Shown here: positions 56,034 through 64,000 of the stretch, one piece after another
How the letters are laid out: the number at the start of each line of letters is the position of its first letter
Numbering within the stretch: position 1 is the first letter of the stretch
NCBI GenBank assembly: GCA_023614405.1
Contig: CM042687.1
Location: 240,338,292 to 240,402,291 of the forward strand
Direction of reading: 5' to 3'
DNA: 64,000 bases
Source: Avena insularis
Taxonomy: Eukaryota; Streptophyta; Magnoliopsida; Poales; Poaceae
The notes under the pieces: model-generated
What the model saw: the letters and a program-made list of their open reading frames with translations, nothing else
The model's database searches: none
What the model was told of the DNA's origin: nothing
Made by a program: the position numbers and the translations under genes

Positions 56034-58718
56034 AGGCATTAAAGAAAAGTACTTGTTGGGAGATAACCCAAGAGTTTCCTTGAGTCTTGAAAGTTAGTAC
56101 TTCAGTAATGACCTCTCCTTATCCTTTTGGTTTGCTTTTAGTACCAAGAATAACTTCTAATGAGAGGGAAATAAGATTTGGGAGATGTTGCCCCGAAACA
56201 GATTTTTGTTCTCCACCGTAAAAAAATCGTGAGAAGTCTCTGTAAGTCGGATTGAGCTAATAATTTACGAATAAATCGACAGTATGTTAACTAACTTTCG
56301 TTAGTTCAACACTTTTTATTTGAGCAACAGAAGGTCTTAGAAAAAATCGGTTTCTACCTGCAAGTCTGTTTTGACAGATTTCTGCCATTATTTGAATTTG
56401 CTTCTTATTGATTCCTTTTGGGGTTCTTTTGGGAAATTGAGCTTTTTGAAGGAATTGCTACAGTAGCTTGTGTTTTTAGTGAAAGTTTTGCTGTTATAAA
56501 ACTAAACCCAAGGGTCTATTATCTTTTGAATACACTAATGTTGCTAATGAAGATTGTGTGAAGTTTTGTATGAAGGAAAAAATTTCAGGTGTAGAGAGAG
56601 AATGATGTAATGAGATGAAGAATGGACAAAAGCTCAAGCTTGGGGATGCCACCCTAGTTTCACCCCAAGAAATATCCAAGAGGTACAAGCGTCAAAGCTT
56701 GGGGATGCCCAAGGCATCCCCTTCTTCATCAATAAAAAGCTTAGGTCTTTCTAGACACTTTGTTTTTATTGTTTCATGCACTGTTGTGTTGTTCTTGGAG
56801 CGTCTTAGTTTTCGTTTGCTTTGCTTAGTTTGTTTAGTTTGCTTGAATAAAGTAGTTTGGACCCCCATTCTCATTGTGTTGTTTCAAATAAGTTGATTGG
56901 TGTTGGAAAGGAGTAGAAAGTTCTTTCTTGAATAATGCAAGAGGAGCTTGCTTTGACTGTGACTTAGACTTTAGCATGTCATGCTAGGTGTTGTTTTGAC
57001 CTTATACTTAGTGAGTATTGCTGTAGCATTACTTGTTCCAAACAATTGGGATTTCTTAGTGTTCCTTGAAAAAATCATGCGTTGTTTTAGCATGCAAAAG
57101 CATAGTATTGTGGTTTTCTCCTTTGATGCTTTGTTTGGGTTGACTTGGCACATGCTCACACCATGTTATGAATATGAACAAGTCACCATAGCCTCTATGA
57201 TCATCTAGTACTTGACTTGTAGTACCACCTTATGCTTTGATTAGTAATGTTTTGTCGCTCTGCATGATTATGGCCATTATTGCTCTCTTAGTTGGTTGCT
57301 CCCAGGCTTTTGCTAGCCTCCACTTGTATGAGTAAGCTCTACTCGTGCTTCCAACTCCCAAGAAACCAAGTTATTCCAAAGTGTCCACTATAAATTCCTA
57401 TGCATGGTGTGTTACACCGTTCCAAGTATATTCTTGTTTTCATCTATCTTCCAATTAAAAAGTATTTTGTTATGTGAAAACTTAGTGATTAAAGCTCTCA
57501 CAAACTTGATGGCACACTTTATATTTCTTGTCCCTAATAAACTTGAACCATTGTGTCACCTATGTTGTATATTCTTGCACTTATACGTTGGAATTAGCAG
57601 AACCATGCTGTCACGGGGAACACTTTCAACATTGCACTGTACTTTGTACACATTTGATATCATGCTCTTTTGTCTATGGATGTCGTCGGTGCAAAATAAA
57701 AGGGGAGCTTATAAGTCCATGGAGTTATGTATTTTGTGTTAGAGAAACACCTGGGCCGCTAGCCTAAGCCATGCCTAATCATGGTGCAAACTTGCAGCAT
57801 CACCATAATGACATCTATGAAGCTTTATTCTTATAAAAAAGAGACACATTGAAAAGAGGAAAGAGAGAAAAAAGCAACATTTTCCCATGGTAAATAAGAA
57901 GATTTCTGAGATGATCATTGTCTGCTTACCTTGTCATTTTGATTATGGGATAGCTCCTGTATCATGTGCAAGGGGTACCCCGTTGGCGGTTCTCTATGAT
58001 ACACATGTACTTACTATAACAAGAACTTACAGGTGACTAAAGTTGAGTAGCATGAGGTGCGACCCTCGTATTCAAGGGACATGAGATTGCCAACTTATAC
58101 TTTGTCAAGCATATACTCCATAGTTTGTTCACTTTAACCTTAATCACTTCAAGATGCTTATGATAGGGGCAATGAGGGCTGAAAGCTAACAAGTACCATA
58201 ATTTTTGGAAGCTCTTTTTGAAACTTGAAATCCCTGCTTCCCTTTGAAGGGCCTTTCTTCCACCATTATATTGAGTCTCCTCCTTCTACCTTTAGGCACC
58301 AGTTAAGAGATCATAGTTGCCATTCTTAGTTCTATGTGCATTGTCCCAAAACTTATTGATTGATGCATATTGTTGATATTGCTTGTTCTTGTGATATTTG
58401 TATCTAGTCACTCTTATGAACTTTGAAGGTGTCCTATGCATCTATTTGCTACTCCATGAGGGACAAGCTGATTACCACTATGCCATGTTTTCTGTATGTG
58501 AAACAAATAAACATTTTTCAATGCATGTTATTCATGATCTTTGTTTGTAGTCTTTCATGTTGCATGCATAGTTACTTTGTCTTACTGTTATAACTCCATC
58601 TTTCATGCTCATGTTTAGAGTTCTTTGATCCCAGCTTTTTGCTTGCAAATGGTTTGATCTTGGCTTTGATGGTGCATGTCACCTCAAAAATTATTCTTTT
58701 TATCACTTACCTACTCGA
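56034..58718 (+). other. long non-coding region of B
   Basis: The 2.7 kb has no convincing ORF but is homologous to 38062-40942 of D. Shared landmarks include AAACTTGATGGCACACTTTA, TTGCGGTTCTCTATGATACA-like sequence near 57985, and CTTTCATGTTGCATGCATAG. Conservation of non-coding sequence in two families suggests RNA-level function. Confidence 0.65.
56636..56721 (+). repeat. hairpin and two internal polypurine-tract copies in B
   Basis: AAGCTTGGGGATGCC occurs at 56636-56650 and 56695-56709. The second runs into a perfect hairpin, GGGGATGCC-CAA-GGCATCCCC (56701-56721). The element's real tract (58734-58748) is AAGCTTGGGGATGCT. Confidence 0.82.
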
Positions 58719-58748
58719 GGACGAGCAGGAGTTAAGCTTGGGGATGCT
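58719..58748 (+). other. polypurine tract of B
   Basis: GGACGAGCAGGAGTTAAGCT and then TGGGGATGCT sit directly before the LTR start at 58749. This matches the tract of D. Confidence 0.85.
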
Positions 58749-60323
58749 TGATACATCGGAAATATATCTATAATTTTTTATGTTCCATGATTGTTTAGAA
58801 TCTACTTTGCTTTACTTTGTCCACACTTTGAGGTGTTTTTATATGTTTTCTGGTACTAACCTATTAACAAGATGCCATAGTGCTAGTTGCCTGTTTTCTT
58901 CTGTTTTTGGTTCCAGAAAATCTAGTAAGGAAATATTCTCGGAATTGGACAGGAAAAAATCTAAAGTCAATATTTCACCTAGGAGAACACGGAGTCTAGA
59001 GGAGAGACGGAGGGGATCCATAGGGCGGCCGCACCCCCCTAGGCACGGGCCCACCCTAGGTCGCGCCTAGGCAGGGTGTGGGCCCCCTGGCCGCCCTCCT
59101 GCCTCGCCTCTTCGCCTATAAGAAGCCCCCGATGCCTAAACCCTAAGTACCCGACCAATATTCCACGAAACCGTTTGTAGCCGCCGCCACCATCATCCCT
59201 AGATCAGGGGATCTAAAGCTCTTCCCGGCACCCTGCCGGAGGGGAGATCATCTCGGAGGCCTTCTTCTTCATCATGCCAGCCTCCGGTATGAAGCGTGAG
59301 TAGTTCCACCTTGGACTACGGGTCCATGTAGTAGCTATATGGTTGTATATCTTCCTTTGTGCTTTCATGTCTAGATCTTGTGAGATCTGTTCATGATCAA
59401 GATGTCATCTATTTGTAATCATGCATGTTGTGTTTGTGGGGATCCGATGAATATTGAGATTACTATGTCAGATTGATTAATGGTTTTGTCTTATTGATTT
59501 TATCATGTCTGTGTTGTTTGTGATCTTGCATGCTCTCTGTTGTTAGAAGCTATCTTGGCCAAGTAGTTGCTAGTGACTCCAAGAGGGGTATTTATGCTCG
59601 ATAGTGGGTTCATGCCTCTATTTAATCTAAGGTAAGTGACAGAAATCTATAAGGATGTAGATGTGTTGTTGCTACTAGGGAGAAAACAACGGTCTCTTGT
59701 TCATGGAACAAGTGGATTGTTTACCTTACACACTTTGCTTAAAGTAGTTGTCTGTTGCTTGCAACTTAATACTGGAGGGGGTTCGGATGATAACCCGAAG
59801 GTGTAATTCTAGTCATAGATGCAGTTGGATGGCGTTCTATGTATCTTGTTGTATTCCCCAATCGAATCTCATAGGATCTTGATGTCTAGTATTGCATTGT
59901 TATGCCTTGCTCAATCCTGTCAATTGCCCTACTGTATTTTGTTTACCCTACATGCAATGTTTGTTTATCTAAGGAGAACACCTCTAGTAAACTATGGACC
60001 CCGGTCCAATCTTTACCATTGATATATTTTCCACTGTTACTGTTTACTTGCTGCAAACCACTATTACCTTCCACACCATACAGTTAATCATTTGTTACAG
60101 CAAACCGGTGAGATTGAAAACCTCACTGTTCGTTGGGGCAAAGTATTGAGTTTGTGTTGTGCAGGTCTCCAAGTTGCTTGCAACACCTTTGAGTCATTTC
60201 CTTCCTCCTACTGGTTCGATAACCTGGTTTCTTACTCAGGGAAAACTTGTTGTTGTGCTGCATCACACCTTGCTCTTGGGGTTTCCCGACGAAGTGCTTC
60301 ACGTTGATACAGCGCCGCCATTA
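58749..60323 (+). repeat. 3' LTR of B
   Basis: The 1575-bp LTR runs from TGATACATCGGAAATA to GCGCCGCCATTA and is uninterrupted. It is therefore the reference for the split A and B copies. A TATA-like CTATAAGA is at 59116-59123. GTTGC follows at 60324-60328. ORFs inside (58780-60307) are not genes. Confidence 0.9.
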
Positions 60324-60353
60324 GTTGCTTTCCTGTTAACCGTTCCACGACTT
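60324..60353 (+). repeat. element Z LTR, segment 3 (short)
   Basis: After the GTTGC copy, TTTCCTGTTAACCGTTCCACG appears to continue the Z LTR from 29575. Where it ends is not clear; by about 60400 the sequence is Athila pol. The join is a rearrangement, not an LTR end. Confidence 0.45.
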
Positions 60354-60399
60354 CCAGCATCCCCATATTCTCCAAAACCCAAGTCCATAATAATGGTAA

Positions 60400-62170
60400 T
60401 TGACGAGTCGAACCCTCTTCAGGTCCCTAGAAGAACTAGAAAGTGAATTCGATTCACTTCCCATTTTAGGACCGCCAATTGATGAGGCTTTTGAAGAGCC
60501 AGAAAAGAGAGGGGATGAAGAATTACCACCCCGAAAATTGAATACTTCACCAGATAATCTTAAATATAGATTTGTAGACAATACAAATAAATTTCCTATT
60601 ATTGTTAGTGCTAAACTTTCAGGGGATGAAGAAGAAGAACTCATGAAAGTACTTAAGGAGCATCGCAAGGCCTTTGGGTATTCCATGGATGATTTGAAGA
60701 GCATTAGTCCCATGATAACCATCCATCAACTATTTATGGAGGAAGGTGCTAAACCAGTTGCAGAATTCAATAGACGGTTGAAGCCCGAAATGAAGGAAGT
60801 GGTAAGAAAAGAAATAGTATGCCTACTGGATGTAGGTATAATATATCCTATAAAAGAAAGTGAATGGGTAAGTCATGTTCATTGTGTTCCTAAGAAGGGC
60901 GGTTTTACTATTGTTCCTAATGAAAACAATGAATTGATACCTACTAGAACTGTTGTTGGACATAGGATGTGCATAGATTTCAGAAAACTGAATAAAGAAA
61001 CTAGGAAAGATCACTATCCTTTACCTTTCATAGATCAAACTTTAGAGAGGTTAGTAAACCACACTCATTTTTGCTACTTGGATGGATACTCTGGATTTTC
61101 CCAAATAGCTGTTCATCCTGATGACCAACTTAAAATAACTTTCATTAGTCCTTATGGTTTACATGATTACCGATGCATGCCTTTTGGTTTATGTAATGCT
61201 CCAGCTACTTTTCAAAGATGCATGACTGCTATGTTTGCGGGTTTTATAGAACTGATAATGGAAGTATTTATGGATGATTTTTTTGTCTATGGAACTTCGT
61301 TGACTAGTTGTTTGGACAGTCTCAAAAGAGTTTTGCAGCGTTGTGAAGAAAATAATCTTCATCTAAACTAGGAAAAGTGCCATTTCATGGTCAAAGAAGG
61401 CATAGTCCTTGGACATAAGGTATCAGGTAAATTTATTGCAGTAGATAGAGCTAAGGTTGAAGAAATAGAGAGAATGCCGCAACCAAGGGATATAAAAGGT
61501 ATAAGAAGTTTTCTTGGTCATGCAGGCTTTTATAAAAGGTTCATTAGGAATTTCTCTGGAATCTCTAAACCTTTGACTAACCTGTTGCAAAAGGGAGTGA
61601 GATTTAATTTTGATGATAAGTGCCTTGTAGCCTTTGATAAACTTAAAAATGCTTTATCCCGTGCTCCTACCATTAAACCACTTATTTGGGATATGACTTT
61701 TGATTTAATATGTGAAGCTAGTGATGATGATGTAGGAGTAACTCTAGGACAACACATAGGCCGCAGATTTAATATTATACATCATGCTAATAGAACTCTC
61801 AATCCTAAGGAAAAAAGAGAACTCTTTGCTGTATTTTTCTCTATAAGTTTCGTTCTTATATTGTTGATGCAAAAGTAAGAGTTCATACGGATCATGATGG
61901 ATTAAATGAACTACTTGAGATAAAAAAATCATAAGCCAAGACTGATCCGTTGGATCCTTTTACTTCAAGAATTTGAGTTGCAGATTATGTAGAGGCAAGA
62001 AATAAAGATGTTGGATGCAGTGTCCATATTTTCCTAGCAAGACACCAATCTTAATGAGAGGGACTTTAGTCCTGATGATTTTTGTTTACGAGAATTATTA
62101 GATAAACTAAGGTCAATCCCTCCAAAAGAGAAAAATTCCTTGTTGTTGGAGGAGCTTGTCATTATTGAAT
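60400..62170 (+). pseudogene. Athila-like pol fragment: reverse transcriptase and part of RNase H, no integrase
   Basis: One frame runs 60400-61878 without a true start codon. It shows LKPEMKEVVRKEI, PKKGGFTIV, MCIDFRKLNKETRKDHYPLP, YLDGYSGFSQI, MPFGLCNAPATFQRC and the catalytic FMDD (about residues 290-293, where most elements have YVDD or FMDD). GHAGFYKRFIRNFSGISKPL and the RNase H start follow. TAG at 61369-61371 replaces the Trp usual before EKCHFM. A frameshift near 61840 precedes FRSYIVDAKVRVHTDH, and fragments (KPRLIRWILLLQEFELQI in yet another frame) reach about 62170. The kinase-free linker with ELPPRKL at the N-terminus is the Athila type. Gag and protease upstream and integrase downstream are absent. 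Confidence 0.9.
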
Positions 62171-62736
62171 AAATAAACAATAGTGTAAGGTAAGTTTTCT
62201 TACTCTAATAAGTGTTTTGCTTTCACAACTTTACTACTAATTTTTTTGCCTTTGAATTCCTCTTGTTTTTCTGAAGTTTTTTAGGGGTTTCTGTAACTAT
62301 ACGGGCGCAACTATACGGCCGGAGAAAAATCTCCCGCTGTATAGTTGATCGTTAAAGCTACAGTACCCCTCGCAAAAATAATTTTCGGCCTCTAGAAACT
62401 ATACAGGCGCAACTATACGGCCGGAGAAAAATCTCCCGCCGTATAGTTGGTCGTTAACCTTTCTGGATGGTTCAACCCTTTTCCCATTTTTATTACTTAA
62501 AAAAATTGTTTTGTTGGTTCCAAGTCGGTAATTAAATCTACCTAGACTCGAGATATTTGGAAATATTTGTTCGGAACCAACTATACGGCCGGAGCTATAC
62601 GGGCCGCGGTCGTATATTTGGTCGTTACGCGGCAGGACTCCTCGAAAATCATGATTTCTTTTCCTATTCCGTTAAGGTTCTTTTCTTGGGCATGAATGTG
62701 GTGTTTCTCGTGAGTTTTACCGACCTCTGAACCCTC
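62171..62736 (+). repeat. spacer with repeated strong hairpins
   Basis: Three units carry AACTATACGGCCGGAG and, after a short A-rich loop, the complementary CTCCCGCCGTATAGTT, followed by GGTCGTTA. Hairpins are at 62309-62346 and 62411-62448, with a decayed third at 62579-62625. Each good hairpin pairs about 16 of 17 bases around AAAA. The rest of the spacer has no gene. Confidence 0.85.
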
Positions 62737-62745
62737 TTATATATT
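62737..62745 (+). promoter_or_regulatory. likely TATA box upstream of ORF3
   Basis: TTATATATT lies 48 bases before the ATG at 62793. It is followed by a pyrimidine-rich CCTCTCTCTAATCACAATCA, which resembles a plant core promoter and start site. Confidence 0.45.
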
Positions 62746-62792
62746 GCCATTGTGCCTCTCTCTAATCACAATCACCAAGAACAAATCTAGTG

Positions 62793-63518
62793 ATGCGCTA
62801 CCCCGTCCTAGGCCGTGGAAAACCCCTGGGGCTTATTGCCCCTAGGGACCTTTATAGCAGCCCGTCTATGGAGGACGACGAAGAGGAGGTGGAGAGGTTT
62901 AGCCCGAGGTACAAAGAGTACGTCGAGCTAAGATTCTACAAAAGCGATCCCGATGAAGGCTGGACCGACATCTACATCTGCCGCAATGTCTATGATCCCC
63001 CGGAGATCGACTAGGCGGCGATGAAGAGGACGCAATAAGAGAGAGAAGGCCACAAGCCGCATGGAAAAAGGCATGTGGAGATGGTCAAATTCATCACCAC
63101 GGACCCTAGGGACGCATAAGCGTAAGGAAATACCTAAGTTTGGTGCAGGTGCTAGCAAGGAACCGGCATTACCTCGCTCGAGGCCTACCACCGGCGCTCG
63201 TATGAGGGTGAAACCTCAAGAAGAGTGGAAGAACAATTTCTACTTCCCGGTCCATCAATAATGGATGAGGAAGAAGAATTTGTTCCTAGGATAAAGGATC
63301 GCGTGTGGGCACTAGAGATATATCAGAAGTAGGAGCTACTCCATTGCATTGAAGTCTGTCACCGCCTCAAGGAGATAGAGAAGAAGGATGATCTTCTCCC
63401 ATTGGTGACTAAACTTGCAGATAGGGTGTACACCTTACAATCTGATTTGCGTAGGTTCTACAACCACATCACTGCTCTGGAGGACACCAATAACAAGTTG
63501 CGCACCGCGGTGCTTGAT
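62793..63518 (+). pseudogene. third ORF after Athila pol: acidic start, basic middle, coiled-coil end
   Basis: I recognise the layout as an Athila-type extra ORF but cannot name a function. It starts MRYPVLGRGKPLGLIAPRDL; an acidic part (EDDEEEVERFSPRYKEYVEL) leads to WTDIYICRNVYDPPEID and a TAG at 63012-63014. The same frame continues to about 63115. A basic part (KRKEIPKFGAGASKEPALPR to NNFYFPVHQ) lies in another frame, to 63261. The last part returns to the first frame at an overlapping TAATG (63259-63263) and looks like a coiled coil: LEIYQK, LHCIEVCHRLKEIEKKDDLL, LADRVYTLQSDLRRFYNHIT, ALEDTNNKLRTAVL. It runs straight into the LTR at 63519. The frame changes are probably decay. Confidence 0.55.
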
Positions 63519-64000
63519 ACGCCCAAAACGTATCTACTTTCCCGATCACTTTTGCTATTGTTTCTAATCTAAACTTGTGTGATTTGGATACATCTAACAC
63601 GGACTGAAGCTGTTTTCAGTAGAATTACCTTGGTGTCTTGTTTTTGTGCAGAAAATCAACTATCAGGAAAAATCCCGAAAAATATGCCAAAAATCCTACT
63701 TCACCAGAAAACCCACGGAGCCAGAAGACGAGACGGAGAAGGGGCCTGGGGGGCCCACACCCCTGCCAGGCGCGGGTGGGCCCTGCCCGCGCCTAGGGGG
63801 TGCAGCCACCTCAGGCACCCCCTCGGCCTCCCTCTGCGCCTATAAGTTATCTTTCGACCTAAAAACCGAGGGTGTTCAATAGTTTTCCAGAAAGAGTTCC
63901 ACTCCGCCGCCGCCACCAGAAACCAAGATTTGGATCCAGAAACTCCGTTATGGCACCTTGCCGTGACGGGGGATTTGGAGAGGATCATCGCCATCGTCAT
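63519..64000 (+). repeat. start of a TGATACGCCC-type LTR, cut by window end
   Basis: It opens TGATACGCCCAAAACGTATC and continues CATCTAACACGGACTGAAGC, then GC-rich sequence and CGCCTATAAGTTATC (TATA box near 63841-63846). The type is common in Pooideae Athila-like elements. The bases before it (CACCGCGGTGCT) are not a polypurine tract, so it may be a solo LTR or a separate insertion and not the 3' LTR of the pol fragment. Confidence 0.7.

Larger units (their letters stand above)
29576..60323 (+). mobile_element. B: complete Athila-like non-autonomous element without gag or pol
   Basis: The 5' LTR is in three pieces (29576-29921, 35972-36527, 54109-54765, together about 1559 bp). The primer site is at 54776-54793, one ORF at 55019-56033, a long non-coding region at 56034-58718, the polypurine tract at 58719-58748 and the 3' LTR at 58749-60323 (1575 bp). 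Both outer flanks carry GTTGC (29571-29575 and 60324-60328), and the Z LTR is the target. No gag, reverse transcriptase or integrase is present in the 4.0-kb interior. Confidence 0.88.

Noticed and set aside
62290..62640. Regular repeats resembling a CRISPR array
   Set aside because: Units are unevenly spaced, only three in number, and sit inside a plant retroelement; the palindromes are RNA-type hairpins.

Overview
The window is a block of nested transposable elements from a large-genome grass. The long-terminal-repeat (LTR) families (an Angela/BARE-like Copia element, Athila-, Tat/Retand- and Tekay-like Gypsy elements) and their typical sequences point to Pooideae (wheat, barley, oat or ryegrass relatives). 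The species cannot be fixed from this sequence. I see no host gene, rRNA, tRNA or CRISPR array that I can defend. Almost every base belongs to an LTR retrotransposon or a fragment of one.

Layout. (1) 1-2092: gag end, primer-binding site and 5' LTR of a minus-strand Athila-like element cut by the window edge. (2) 2093-6132: a 4.0-kb non-coding LTR unit (family F, minus). (3) 6133-8367: 3' region of a plus-strand Tat/Retand-like element, here called Z, with an antisense double zinc-knuckle ORF, tandem repeats and a LINE tail. (4) The short LTR of Z starts at 8368 and is split by two insertions of one 1.56-kb LTR family. Solo LTR A (8424-29229, duplication CAAGG) holds the gag-only element Y (8660-27899), whose 5' LTR holds the Tekay-like chromovirus X (9239-20707, minus). 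Element B (29576-60323, duplication GTTGC) holds in its 5' LTR the solo LTR C (29922-35966, CCGCC), itself split by F2 (29966-34496, GATAA), and element D (36528-54103, ATGTG, minus), whose 5' LTR is split by the Copia element E (44612-53589, GCTCC, minus). (5) 60324-63518: end of the Z LTR joined to an integrase-less Athila pol, a hairpin-rich spacer and a third ORF. (6) 63519-64000: start of another TGATACG-type LTR.

How the parts relate. The nesting gives a relative time order: Z before A and B; A before Y before X; B before C before F2; B before D before E. X and E carry near-complete gag-pol frames broken by few lesions. Y, B and D never carried pol here and would have depended on proteins made elsewhere. 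B and D are the most interesting pieces. Both keep a related ORF of unknown function ending in two hydrophobic stretches, and both keep about 2.7 kb of shared non-coding DNA holding internal copies of their own polypurine tract beside a perfect hairpin.
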